Source: Glandiceps talaboti
Lineage: Eukaryota > Hemichordata > Enteropneusta > Spengelidae
Assembly (NCBI RefSeq): GCF_964340395.1
Contig: NC_135565.1
Location: forward strand, 22,965,709-23,029,708
Length of the DNA stretch: 64,000 nucleotides
Direction of reading: 5' to 3'
A program made the position numbers and the translations under genes. The notes below the pieces were generated by a model. The model was given only the letters and a program-made list of their open reading frames with translations. It was not told the origin of the DNA and searched no databases. Shown in pieces: positions 1-62,376 of the stretch (positions within the stretch are counted from its first letter, which is position 1; each line of letters opens with the position of its first letter).

Positions 1-959
1 TCATTACTTACACTACACACCAGAATAAAGGGAATGAGAAGAAATCCGGTTGACAAAATGACAGTTGAAGAAAACATGGTGTGAGCAGGATAACTGCAGG
101 CATAACACTAACCTCTGCTGCAGCTCTTTGTGTTGCAGCCATTGCTGAGTGCTTCCAAGGAAAGATGTGATGTGCAGTCACAGTTTTGTGACTTCTAGTT
201 TGTCAGAAATCTATGGAAATGGTGTAATTGGAAATAATTTCCATTCAAACTCAGTTGCCAGAACACGGACAATTGTTGTAAATATATAAATCAAATTATA
301 TATATTATACAAATTATTCATCCAATTTTTTTGGCATCAAAATCCAACGTCAACATTGAACGAGATTGGTTAATGATTTTTTTATGCAAATAAGTGCATT
401 GATTTTGTTGTCTTCTAAATGCAGGGTAAAGGTCAAAGGTGCTTTGCATTCTTTCAGTTCAAGGTCACCACTTGGTGACGAAGTAGCCATGAATACAATC
501 AGCATTATTGAGAATTACGAATTTGGTTTCTTCCGAATAATATAAGATAACTTTTCCTCTTTACTAACAGCTTTTACCTGTTATAAGCCAGTTGGCGTTG
601 TCTTGTGTTAATTAGGATAACATTTCAACTCTCTTTGTCATTTTAATAGTGATATCACTTCACTGAAAATCCACCATCAGGACCATTTTTCAAAAAAAAC
701 AACAAACTTCTTTTCTTCTGAAAGGTTCTTGTATTTTCACAACTAAAGAATTTCTTTCTGAAAGTGTTCAAATTTGTCGTACATATTTGTAGTTTGAATA
801 ATTTTCAGCTGGATATAGTTTTGTTGCAATAATTCTAGTATGCTGATTGGTAAGATTGTTACAGTAATACATTCTTTACTCATTGTAATTGCTAATCTAG
901 AAACTATTACATCATTCATATGGAGTCACATTATCTCCATTTCTTATTGGTTTGATAGG
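1..959. other. Left-edge sequence, no confirmed gene
   Basis: No clear gene. A + strand frame is open from base 1 to TGA at 79-81. At 110-137 there is a good acceptor-like pyrimidine run ending GTTGCAG, and on the - strand a 39-nt open stretch (reading HSAMAATQRAAAE) sits between AG and GTTAGTG near 112-151. Either could be an exon of a neighbouring gene, but nothing decides it. Confidence 0.25.
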
Positions 960-1212
960 GTCACATGATAGACAAGACTTCTCTCTCATTGGAGGATAGT
1001 CACATGACATCCCTAATACCTGATTTGTTGATTGTTAAATGAAGTCACATGATGTACCAGACTTCTTTGTCATTGGTTGGAAATTGACATGATATATCTA
1101 ATACCTCATTTGTTCTTGGTTAAATGAAGTCACATGATGTACAAGACTTCACTTGTATTGGTTGGTTAATCACATGATCTAAAGTCTTTAACATGATTGG
1201 TTAGAATGAGTC
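960..1212. repeat. Imperfect tandem repeat, about 85 bp x 3
   Basis: Copies start at about 960, 1044 and 1129. Each has GTCACATGATG, then AAGACTTC, a TTGG run and TTAAATGAA. The last copy is partial. Confidence 0.8.
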
Positions 1213-1672
1213 CATGGTGTTAGGTGAAAATAAAGAATTATGAACTACATCGTAGCTTTTTTTTAACAAACAAGTGTAAAACCAGTTTCCATAAATAACA
1301 AAAGAAGACCAGAACATTTTAGCAGTTAATACTGTCAGTGTTTTTATTTCATTTAATAACAAAATAGTTTACAAAACATAATGATTGTATAAAATGATAT
1401 GCCACTGATAGTATTAATAGACACACGTACAACTATCTTCACAGAGGAAATCATTTTGCAGCTTATGTAATATGCATAAAATGTCAAAGCTCCAGTGTAG
1501 GATTGATAATAGATGTATGTAGAGTAACACACAACACATACAGTAGTGTACTAGTGTGTTTTGTTACCAAAACATCAAACGAACCAAACTGAATCAATGT
1601 GGATGACAATACACATCAGCAGAACAATTAGAAATTAGTGAGGTGTAGAGATAGTACCATTATTCATCCAAT

Positions 1673-1688
1673 ACCGCCCTCTAGTGGC
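1673..1688 (-). promoter_or_regulatory. CTCF-consensus site 1
   Basis: Read on the - strand the bases are GCCACTAGAGGGCGGT, which fits the established CTCF core CCASYAGRKGGCRS at every position. Flanking sequence is unlike that of the second site, so this is not simply two copies of one repeat. Confidence 0.5.
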
Positions 1689-2128
1689 ACATTATTCAAT
1701 TATGTTCAATCTTTGATTTTACTTTTCAGTAGCACGTGAAAGATACATTTATCTATTTGGTAAGACTTTGGCTGTGAGGGAAGGACATGTAAGCCTTTTG
1801 CTATGAGTGAGGGATTTGTACATGTATCCATTTGTGAGTGAAACTTTCTGTAGAGATACATAAACTGTTGACAGTGTCCAGTACAATGTACTGATAACCT
1901 CACTCTCACTCCACTTGAGCATACACTCATAATGTTAGTTTTGTAGTCATGGAAACTTGCTACTTTGTGTATAGTACAATTCATGAATAAGTTAATATAA
2001 AAGCCCACCTGCCTGCTTACAGCCACCCACCTAATTATAACTATTGTAAGGTACATTAACTTAACTATCAACTCCATAACACAAACTGAGTTTATGAGTT
2101 TCTTACTTGGTTGAAAATACTCAATTCA

Positions 2129-3239
2129 ACTATTCTAGCATAATGTGAATGTCAGTGCATGCCTGCAATCACATTACAATTATTGTCTTACACTATTCTA
2201 GCATAATGTGAGTGTCAGTGCATGGCTGTAATCACATTACAATTATTGTCTTACACTATTCTAGCATAATGTGAGTGTCAGTGCATGCCTGCAATCACAT
2301 TACAATTGTCTTACACTATTCTAGCATAATGTGAATGTCAGTGCATGGCTGCAATCACATTACAATTATTGTCTTACACTATTCTAGCATAATGTGAATG
2401 TCAGTGCATGCCTGCAATCACATTACAATTGTCTTACACTATTCTAGCATAATGTGAGTGTCAGTGCATGCCTGCAATCACATTACAATTATTGTCTTAC
2501 ACTATTCTAGCATAATGTGAATGTCAGTGCATGGCTGTAATCACATTACAATTGTTGTCTTACACTATTCTAGCATAATGTGAATGTCAGTGCATGCCTG
2601 CAATCACATTACAATTATTGTCTTACACTATTCTAGCATAATGTGAGTGTCAGTGCATGCCTGCAATCACATTACAATTGTCTTACACTATTCTAGCATA
2701 ATGTGAATGTCAATGCATGGCTGCAATCACATTACAATTATTGTCTTACACTATTCTAGCATAATGTGAGTGTCAGTGCATGCCTGCAATCACATTACAA
2801 TTGTCTTACACTATTCTAGCATAATGTGAATGTCAGTGCATGGCTGCAATCACATTACAATTATTGTCTTACACTATTCTAGCATAATGTGAGTGTCAGT
2901 GCATGGCTGCAATCACATTACAATTATTGTCTTACACTATTCTAGCATAATGTGAATGTCAGTGCATGCCTGCAATCACATTACAATTATTGTCTTACAC
3001 TATTCTAGCATAATGTGAGTGTCAGTGCATGCCTGCAATCACATTACAATTATTGTCTTACACTATTCTAGCATAATGTGAATGTCAGTGCATGCCTGCA
3101 ATCACATTACAATTGTCTTACACTATTCTAGCATAATGTGAGTGTCAATGCATGGCTGCAATCACATTACAATTGTCTTACACTATTCTAGCATAATGTG
3201 AGTGTCAATGCATGCCTGCAATCACATTACAATTGTCTT
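2129..3239. repeat. Minisatellite, 60/63-bp unit x 18; each unit is a hairpin
   Basis: Eighteen copies occur in two length classes, 63 bp (ACAATTATTGTC) and 60 bp (ACAATTGTC). Each unit contains TAATGTGA and, 20 nt later, its exact reverse complement TCACATTA, with a nested TGCA/TGCA pair in the loop. Substitutions (A/G, C/T) are shared in patches, as expected from unequal exchange. Confidence 0.97.
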
Positions 3240-3373
3240 CTGGCATTGTTATAATAGTCAACTGTATAGTATGGATTGCTTATGATAAATTATGTCATCT
3301 GATCATTTATAAGTTATAACTTTATACCCAGTTTGAGTTAAATCAATTGCAAGTGATGGTTAAGTATACAAGC

Positions 3374-3727
3374 AATCTGATTAAAATGTGATATGGTGAA
3401 AGCAGCTAGATGTCTTTATCTCTATTTGTTTTGGGCGAGGTGATCCCCACCTTCCCACATCTTACCCTCTTATAGAAAATCTCGTTTGAATCCTGTGCTT
3501 TTGAGTAGCCAATCAGGATAATCGTTATGTTGGCACCTGCACACACTGGAGAAATTTAAAAAACAAACAAACATGTACACATGAAGGATTGCATTGACGA
3601 CACGCCATGCCATCTCTTCGAGCGATTTTGAAAGAAGCGTGCTACTTGGTTGAAGAAACCTATGGAGATCCTTGAGATTAAAACAAGATTTTCTATTACA
3701 CATGATCTGATGTGGGAAGGTGGTGTA
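3374..3727. mobile_element. MITE family 1, copy A (right end incomplete)
   Basis: It is about 75% alike over its length to copy B at 11206-11673. Shared landmarks are AATCTGAT, CTTTAT..CTCTATTT, CCTTCCCACATC, ACACTGGAGAAATT and GATGTGGGAAGGTGG. The inner inverted pair CCTTCCCACATC / GATGTGGGAAGG is present, but the outer right repeat is missing. The 77-codon - strand frame at 3470-3703 lies inside it. Confidence 0.8.
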
Positions 3728-4240
3728 TACGTACGAATAAATTAGTGTGAGTACCTTTTAAATATGCAACAAAAAACTATTCCCAAAAACATATAAATTC
3801 AGTTTGTGCTCCGTTAATGATTAAGTCTTTCAAACAAAGTTCTACGGTACAAGAGTTGCACTGGTAGAATTATATTCTAAGACTGCTGTACAATGATAAA
3901 GTCTTGGCAAGATCAGTTGATATATAAATTATATCACCTTAGTTACCACTGACCAGATAGTATCATTTTAACACTCCTTTATGCAGGCATCTGTCTTCAA
4001 AGTCTGTATAAATACATCAAATGATCAGATAATTGGTATTTGATTGACAGAGAGAGAAGGCATTTAGTTATACTGGATGGATGCTTTGAAGGCATCAGTA
4101 GATCCAGCTTTAACTACACTATCTTCTGGCTTGTTCTTGTTTTTGATGTCTGTGTTACAGTTTGGTATCTGGTAGCAACGAGATTTGTTTGTAGCATATT
4201 TGTCCATACGGTTTGTGCTAGCAAATCCCTCAAATTTACT

Positions 4241-4363
4241 TGGTGTTACTGATGTTGTTATTTAGCTGGTGTTACTGATGTTGTTATTTAGCTGGTGTTA
4301 CTGATGTTGTTATTTAGCTGGTGTTACTGATGTTGTTATTTAGCTGGTGTTACTGATGTTGTT
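4241..4363. repeat. Minisatellite, 26-bp unit x 4.7
   Basis: Unit TGGTGTTACTGATGTTGTTA plus TTTAGC, starting at 4241, 4267, 4293, 4319 and 4345 (partial). Confidence 0.95.
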
Positions 4364-6120
4364 GTCTCTGTGCTATCAGGGATGTAGCTAATTTTAAAAA
4401 GTAACTAGTAAAACAGTAATACATAAAAGGGAGACTTATGAATCTGACAATTGATATGTACCTTGGTTGAAACAAAGACACTTTGTAACAAATTCCTAAA
4501 AAAAAAAAATAGCCAGCATGGATTAGGTAATTATTTATTCCAACTGTTGGCCGTTATTTACATCCCTGCTTGATGCCCAAATTACATGAAGGAGACATCC
4601 GTCTTTAATAGAATACATTGACTGAAGCAAATGAATTACTTAATTGCACAGACAGACAGACGTGGGTCATTCCTATACATAATTTAATGAATAATTTTTA
4701 ATTTATATTTAAATTATTATATTGTTATGTTACTTTGATTTGAATACACCAATATCAATAGACAAATTTAACAACATTATTTTTTTCATTTCAGTGCTAA
4801 ACAAACTGCTGGTTTCAGTTGATTACATCCACATTTTAGAGATGGCCATATTTTCACTTTGAAAAACATTTCATTTAAAAAATATTTTACAGAAATTTAT
4901 TTTTCATGTGAACACAAAATTTTCAGACTTTTTTGAAAATTGATGCATTTTCCAGCATTAGGGTAGTGTAAAATTATTTGACGCAGTTACTAGTAGTATT
5001 CATGGGACTTGTGCTTATATGTAGATTACATCAGTTTTTCGTACGTTTCGGTAATTTATGTAATCTTTGTTAATATATGCAGATTAGTAACAAAATATTT
5101 AAATTTATTCACGAATGGATATAATGTATGTAAATGTATTAATTTATGCATGAATAATTTGACATTATGTAAATTGCATTTATTCATGGTTAGCAGTAAT
5201 TTATGTAAAGTCTCAATTTATGCAGAACTAGTTGCAAATTATGGAAATTGGATGAATTTATTCATGACTAGTCAGTTAATTTATGCAGATTAAGGAAACT
5301 AGTAATTTAGTCATAATGGTAGAATTTATTTGAAAGGCTTTATTTACCGAGAACAAGCTGCAAATTAAAATAGTAAGTTAATCAAGATAAGTACAAATTT
5401 ATTTAAAATCTTTCATGACTTCAGTTAATTAGTGGTCAATATTATTGTAGGTGTTGTAGTTTGCATCATTTTCACAGTTACCTACCAGCTGAGAATTCAA
5501 CTACTGAATAAAGTGCACTTAATAAGCGAATTATAACTAATAACCATCTGCAGTCCAGATTATAAACAAATTGACAAGCTTAGTGAGATGTGGTATGTTT
5601 TTATTATGAACTTGTACTGAAAATTTTAGCGATTTAGGTGAACACCGCCCTCTAGTGGCAACGTCATAGACAGCGCCCCCATGTGACAATATCTTGCAAT
5701 TAAGAGAACGAGGTAAAAAGCTTTAATGTTAGGTCACAGTATTGATAGAATTATAGATAGCAAGTAGTTCTATAGAGATTGTATTTATCAACTAATTTCA
5801 TAGAATTTAGAAAGATGCTGTGATATCTGCCGAATCATTTTAAAAAGTCATCTTTAACTTATTTCTTTCACACCATTTTGAATAGTATTATATTGTTTTG
5901 TAATTTAACAACAACTCTTAACTTGTAAGTGTTTGTTTGTTTATTATTTATTGGCTACTCAGTGTGGTCTATTTATTGTGTATTTGTAATGTTATTTCAT
6001 CATTGACTTAAAAGTAAACACTACAATCCAAAATAAAGTTTACATGTTTTCCATTTCTATTCCTTATCGACTGAAATTATATTGATAACACTCACAACAC
6101 CTCAACATCCATCCATCTAG
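4364..6120. other. 5' flank, AT-rich, no gene seen
   Basis: No exon-like frame. The 5009-5293 frame is driven by scattered ATTTATG/TTATGCA words, with no protein resemblance. It holds the second CTCF-type site and ends at the assembly gap. Confidence 0.6.
5644..5659 (-). promoter_or_regulatory. CTCF-consensus site 2
   Basis: The same 16 bases as at 1673-1688 in the same orientation, again a perfect fit to the CTCF core on the - strand. About 12 bp further right, 5671-5686 contains a weaker CTCF-like GGGGGCGCTG word (- strand). Confidence 0.5.
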
Positions 6121-6220
6121 NNNNNNNNNNNNNNNNNNNNNNNNNNNNNNNNNNNNNNNNNNNNNNNNNNNNNNNNNNNNNNNNNNNNNNNNNNNNNNNN
6201 NNNNNNNNNNNNNNNNNNNN
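6121..6220. other. Assembly gap (100 N)
   Basis: A run of exactly 100 N, the usual placeholder for a gap of unknown size. Any reading frame across it is meaningless. Confidence 0.99.
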
Positions 6221-6375
6221 GATTGGAAAGATTCGCAACATACTGGATCCAACTTCTACCAAGAAACTTGGTCATGTCTTCATAACATCTCGATTAGATT
6301 AGATTACTGTAAGTTTAATTTACGTTATGGTCGTCCTCTATATGAGATTCACAAACTCCAAATCATTCAAAACTG
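6221..6375 (+). pseudogene. Decayed LINE reverse-transcriptase fragment
   Basis: From 6225 the + strand reads GKIRNILDPTSTKKLGHVFI then TSRLD. After a 5-bp duplication (TAGAT) that shifts the frame, it reads YC..RPLYEIHKLQIIQN and a stop. This is the pattern ITSRLDYCNSLLYGLP..I.KLQ.IQN common to the C-terminal part of CR1/L2-like non-LTR reverse transcriptases. The left side is lost in the gap. Confidence 0.8.
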
Positions 6376-6454
6376 ATAAGTGGCCCCACTACTTGACACA
6401 AGAAAGAAAAAAAATGTGACCATGTTACTCCAATTCTTCATCATTTACATTGGC

Positions 6455-7466
<1,012 letters not shown>

Positions 7467-8157
7467 CTTTCGGACAAACAATTCAAAGAAAACCATAGCA
7501 ACGCCATACACTATTACTTTCGGACAGACACTTCAAGAAAACTATAGCAACGCCATACACTATTACTTTCGGACAAACAATTCAAGAAAACTATAGCAAC
7601 GCCATACACTATTACTTTCGGACAGACACTTCAAGAAAACTATAGCAACGCCATACACTATTACTTTCGGACAGACACTTCAAGAAAACTATAGCAACGC
7701 CATACACTATTACTTTCGGACAGACACTTCAAGAAAACTATAGCAACGCCATACACTATTACTTTCGGACAGACAATTCAAGAAAACTATAGCAACGCCA
7801 TACACTATTACTTTCGGACAGACACTTCAAGAAAACTATAGCAACGCCATACACTATTACTTTCGGACAGACAATTCAAGAAAACTATAGCAACGCCATA
7901 CACTATTACTTTCGGACAGACACTTCAAGAAAACTATAGCAACGCCATACACTATTACTTTCGGACAAACAATTCAAAGAAAACTATAGCAACGCCATAC
8001 ACTATTACTTTCGGACAAACAATTCAAGAAAACTATAGCAACACCATACACTATTACTTTCGGACAAACAATTCAAGAAAACTATAGCAACACCATACAC
8101 TATTACTTTCGGACAAACAATTCAAGAAAACTATAGCAACACCATACTCTATTATTT
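7467..8157. repeat. Minisatellite, 49-bp unit x 14
   Basis: Unit CTTTCGGACAGACACTTCAA + GAAAACTATAGCAACGCCAT + ACACTATTA. Variants are GACAGACACTT / GACAAACAATT and AACGCC / AACACC, the latter confined to the last three units. The array lies 1.2 kb upstream of BRSK exon 1 and retains many CpG. Confidence 0.97.
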
Positions 8158-9090
8158 CGTTGTACACATGTACTTTATAATTTTGCGACCACCTGTCGTT
8201 CAAATGATTGATTGGTCACGTGAGCTCAGATATTAGTCACATGATTTATAGTGTTTTAATTAATTTGTATGGCCTGCATGACCGTTACGCTAAATCCAAG
8301 GTTGAAATAAGTTCGAATAAGTTCGACGTTCTATGGTACAATAATTAATATTATGGAATCATGATATTAGGTGCAAATGTTAGTTGATACTCACTGTTGA
8401 TGATAGAGGGTGAATCCACAATCAAACTTAAAAGTGTGACGATTTTAATTGCACACGAACATTGTATATGGTATATCCAATAAATGTGATAAAATAAGTG
8501 CTTGGATCTACACAACTCGTATTTTCATCTGTTATACTCATTCTCGCAAACCAGATCTGATATATCCCCGCCACCTATTGCACTGCGCGACGGTGCGTCT
8601 TGGACGATACCGCTGAGGTTTACTCACGTCCGACGATGTAATAATGGGAAGAAGGCACTGGGGTTTTGTTTCTATTTCCATTAAGTTGGCCATGGCGCAA
8701 ATAAATCCATCACATAAAATGCAGCCTATGCAACTAGAAAGTCCTTTGAATTGATACCAATATAAATGATGCCATTTCTGAAGTTTTCCTCTCATAAGAT
8801 GAATTCGCAATGAATTCCCCCTTCTGTCTTTGGGCTCTTATCACAGGGAATAGCTAATTACTTTGTTTACAGTGTGGTCTCGTTGTAAGACTTAAATCGA
8901 TTAGTAAACCAAAGACTCCACTCCAAAACATTGCCTACCACAAGGACGTCAAACGTAAGCTTGCGACATACTAATTATATTATTTGTGTAACGGGAGAAA
9001 TCCTTGAAAATTTTGTAAAATGTGAAATTTCTTGTAAATTTCGATTGTAATTGTACTAGTATCGACAAAAAGAATACCTAAATCTGCATT
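8158..9090. other. BRSK upstream region, no gene seen
   Basis: CpG-containing unique sequence with a palindromic E-box (CACGTG, about 8218). Frames on both strands at 8502-8810 overlap and look like chance. Confidence 0.5.
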
Positions 9091-9392
9091 TGTTTACTTA
9101 TCACTAACGGGACGGGATTACTGTTCATTTTCACTGCTATTAGCAAATAAAGGAAGTTTTTGAGAAAGGCGCGAGAACAAAATTAACAAAAGTGTTGAAC
9201 ACAAGTTTTAGAGTCAATGTCGCTCATGAATAATTCAAAAGGTGTTTCCTCAAAACTCCCGGATGTTGTATTTAGATGTGATGGCGGCTGAACTGAAACA
9301 CAGTCTGCGGTGACAGCGACCGTACATACCCACAACGTCCACCCGTAACGGATTTTATTTCGTAATTTTAAGGATATCATACCATCGGATAC
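9091..9392 (+). promoter_or_regulatory. Probable BRSK core promoter / 5' UTR
   Basis: Position (just upstream of the initiating exon) and a clear rise in CpG dinucleotides suggest promoter and 5' UTR. A GGCGCGA E2F-like word lies near 9168, and ATGGCGGC at 9281-9288 is the core of the YY1 motif common near metazoan start sites. I see no convincing TATA box at a defined distance, and the transcription start cannot be placed. An in-frame stop at 9369 separates this stretch from the BRSK frame. Confidence 0.5.
9281..9313 (+). other. Possible upstream ORF (10 codons) in the BRSK leader
   Basis: ATG at 9281 sits in a strong Kozak-like context (G at -3, G at +4) and reads MAAELKHSLR then TGA at 9311-9313. 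It would lie in the 5' UTR only if transcription starts upstream of 9281. The ATG also belongs to the YY1-like ATGGCGGC word, so it may be a promoter element and not a translated uORF. Confidence 0.35.
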
Positions 9393-58714
<49,322 letters not shown>

Positions 58715-58743
58715 TAAGTAGATGTGTATGTATATGGCAGGTC

Positions 58744-58758
58744 TCTATATGGTAAGTA
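58744..58758 (+). promoter_or_regulatory. Duplicate copy of the exon 4 splice donor
   Basis: TCTATATGGTAAGTA is identical to 58706-58720, the true exon 4 end and donor. Use of this site would add 38 nt to exon 4, which starts with an in-frame TAA and also shifts the frame. Confidence 0.7.
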
Positions 58759-58765
58759 CATGTAC

Positions 58766-60907
58766 TGTTGATTGGGTTATTACCCACAATGCTCCATGGT
58801 AATAGAACTATAGCCTATGTTATATACCTTGTAGACTTGTAGTTGATTGGGTTATTACCCACAATGCTCTCTGGTAATAGAACTATAGCCTATGTTATAT
58901 ACCTTGTAGACTTGTAGTTGATTGGGTTATTACCCACAATGCTCCATGGTAATAGAACTATAGCCTATGTTATATACCTTGTAGACTTGTAGTTGATTGG
59001 GTTATTACCCACAATGCTCTCTGGTAATAGAACTATAGCCTATGTTATATACCTTGTAGACTTGTAGTTGATTGGGTTATTACCCACAATGCTCCATGGT
59101 AATAGAACTATAGCCTATGTTATATACCTTGTAGACTTGTAGTTGATTGGGTTATTACCCACAATGCTCCATGGTAATAGAACTATAGCCTATGTTATAT
59201 ACCTTGTAGACTTGTAGTTGATTGGGTTATTACCCACAATGCTCTCTGGTAATAGAACTATAGCCTATGTTATATACCTTGTAGACTTGTAGTTGATTGG
59301 GTTATTACCCACAATGCTCCATGGTAATAGAACTATAGCCTATGTTATATACTTTGTAGACTTATAGTTGATTGGGTTATTACCCACAATGCTCCATGGT
59401 AATAGAACTATAGCCTATGTTATATACCTTGTAGACTTGTAGTTGATTGGGTTATTACCCACAATGCTCTCTGGTAATAGAACTATAGCCTATGTTATAT
59501 ACCTTGTAGACTTGTAGTTGATTGGGTTATTACCCACAATGCTCCATGGTAATAGAACTATAGCCTATGTTATATACCTTGTAGACTTGTAGTTGATTGG
59601 GTTATTACCCACAATGCTCTCTGGTAATAGAACTATAGCCTATGTTATATACCTTGTAGACTTGTAGTTGATTGGGTTATTACCCACAATGCTCCATGGT
59701 AATAGAACTATAGCCTATGTTATATACCTTGTAGACTTGTAGTTGATTGGGTTATTACCCACAATGCTCCATGGTAATAGAACTATAGCCTATGTTATAT
59801 ACCTTGTAGACTTGTAGTTGATTGGGTTATTACCCACAATGCTCCATGGTAATAGAACTATAGCCTATGTTATATACCTTGTAGACTTGTAGTTGATTGG
59901 GTTATTACCCACAATGCTCCATGGTAATAGAACTATAGCCTATGTTATATACCTTGTAGACTTGTAGTTGATTGGGTTATTACCCACAATGCTCTCTGGT
60001 AATAGAACTATAGCCTATGTTATATACCTTGTAGACTTGTAGTTGATTGGGTTATTACCCACAATGCTCTCTGGTAATAGAACTATAGCCTATGTTATAT
60101 ACTTTGTAGACTTGTAGTTGATTGGGTTATTACCCACAATGCTCTCTGGTAATAGAACTATAGCCTATGTTATATACCTTGTAGACTTGTAGTTGATTGG
60201 GTTATTACCCACAATGCTCTCTGGTAATAGAACTATAGTATATGCTTGTAGACTTGTAGTTGATTGGGTTATTACCCACAATGCTCTCTGGTAATAGAAC
60301 TATAGCCTATGTTATATACTTTGTAGACTTGTAGTTGATTGGGTTATTACCCACAATGCTCTCTGGTAATAGAACTATAGCCTATGTTATATACCTTGTA
60401 GACTTGTCGTTGATTGGGTTATTACCCACAATGCTCTCTGGTAATAGAACTATAGTATATGCTTGTAGACTTGTAGTTGATTGGGTTATTACCCACAATG
60501 CTCTCTGGTAATAGCACTATAGCCTATGTTATATACTTTGTAGACTTGTAGTTGATTGGGTTATTACCCACAATGCTCTCTTGTAATAGAACTATAGTAT
60601 ATGCTTGTAGACTTGTCGTTGATTGGGTTATTACCCACAATGCTCTCTGGTAATAGAACTATAGTATATGCTTGTAGACTTGTAGTTGATTGGATTATTA
60701 CCCACAATGCTCTCTGGTAATAGAACTATAGTATATGCTTGTAGACGTCGTTGATTGGGTTATTACCCACAATGCTCTCTGGTAATAGAACTATAGTATA
60801 TGCTTGTAGACTTGTAGTTGATTGGGTTATTACCCACAATGCTCTCTGGTAATAGCACTATAGCCTATGTTATATACTTTGTAGACTTGTAGTTGATTGG
60901 GTTATTA
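58766..60907. repeat. Minisatellite, 75-bp unit x about 28; each unit is a hairpin
   Basis: Unit TTGATTGGGTTATTACCCAC + AATGCTCCATGGTAATAGAA + CTATAGCCTATGTTATATAC + CTTGTAGACTTGTAG. TATTACC and GGTAATA form a 7-bp stem around a 13-nt loop. The loop has two forms, CTCCAT (A) and CTCTCT (B). A and B are mixed up to about 59,970; from there on all are B. From about 60,230 a shorter variant (AGTATATGCTTGTAGAC) appears. Confidence 0.97.
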
Positions 60908-61621
60908 TATCCAGTCGTCAGGAACTAGACTAAAAATAAACTGAATATTTAACCTGGTGTAACACAAAAGGAAAAAAAAATAATAGCAGTATTATTAAAG
61001 AATGTGAAGTTATTGTTTATTTTACCCAATAAATGGAGTGAATATTCAGCTATAAACTGAAATGAAAAAAGGGTAAAGAAAGAATACAACAGAGAAATCA
61101 TAGTTTGACGGAAAAAATCTTCAATCATATATGTTCCCTGCTCCCTGTGGTGAGCATACTGATTGCAGGTGACATTTACTATGTATGGGATGCTGTATCC
61201 CTTAGGCAGTTTAAGGTCAAAGGTCACTAATGACTCAACATACCAGTATCCATATGTACTATAGGATTGTATTTTGAAGTATGCTATTAAAAATGAGATG
61301 TTAGATCATATATCAGATGTTAGGCACCAAATTGTATACCAATTGAAAAAAAAATTATATCGAAAAATGTGTACTCAGAAAATCAAGTAGGTTTTAATGA
61401 GATGTCTGGAAATTACAGACAGTTTCCACACCTGCTATAAAATCCTTACATAGAAATATGCTTTAAATAGAAGAAATCCCATGATGCAACATTTCAGTGT
61501 AGGTCACTAATTTCTATACTTACTACTGAAAAAAAAATCTGTATTTTTTTTTTTAAATGTGTTTGAGAAACTGTAAATAGCCTTTGATATGATAAGACTG
61601 AAATTGAAAATAGAATTTGGC
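60908..61621. other. Intron 4, no gene seen
   Basis: Nothing recognised. The - strand frame at 60949-61227 has no motif. Confidence 0.5.
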
Positions 61622-62219
61622 TCTTAAAAGGATCACTACTCTAGGTACACCATGATGTGGCACCCTCACATATCGGCTGGTCTTAGAAGGATCACTACTC
61701 TAGGTACACCATGATGGGACACCCTCACATATCAGCTGGTCTTAGAAGGATCACTACTCTAGGTACACCATGATGGGGCACCCTCACATATCGGCTGGTC
61801 TTAGAAGGATCACTACTCTAGGTACACCGTGATGGGGCACCCTCACATATCGGCTGGTCTTAGAAGGATCACTACTCTAGGTACATCATGATGGGGCACC
61901 CTCACATATCGGCTGGTCTTAGAAGGATCGCTACTCTAGGTACATCATGATGGGGCACCCTCACATATCGGCTGGTCTTAGAAGGATCACTACTCTAGGT
62001 ACACCGTGATGGGGCACCCTCACATATCGGCTGGTCTTAGAAGGATCACTACTCTAGGTACACCATGATGGGGCACCCTCACATATCGGCTGGTCTTAGA
62101 AGGATCACTACTCTAGGTACACCGTGATGGGGCACCCTCACATATCGGCTGGTCTTAGAAGGATCACTACTCTAGGTACACCGTGATGGGGCACCCTCAC
62201 ATATCGGCTGGTCTTAGAA
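61622..62219. repeat. Minisatellite, 59-bp unit x 10
   Basis: CTTAGAAGGATCACTACTCT + AGGTACACCATGATGGGGCA + CCCTCACATATCGGCTGGT. Variants are CACCATG / CACCGTG / CATCATG. Confidence 0.97.
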
Positions 62220-62376
62220 CAGAGTGATATTACATATCTTACTTAAAAGGGTTACTCAAACGTCAGCTATTTTCAACTTTTTGGACTGAGTACATGTTGT
62301 TTGTTGACAGACGTAGGTTTGCTATCAGTAATGACTTGTACAGAAAGTGATATCAATATCTGTTTCAGATTTAGTT

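Noticed and set aside
6064-6252. 62-codon - strand frame across the N run
   Set aside because: More than half of its codons are N; not interpretable.
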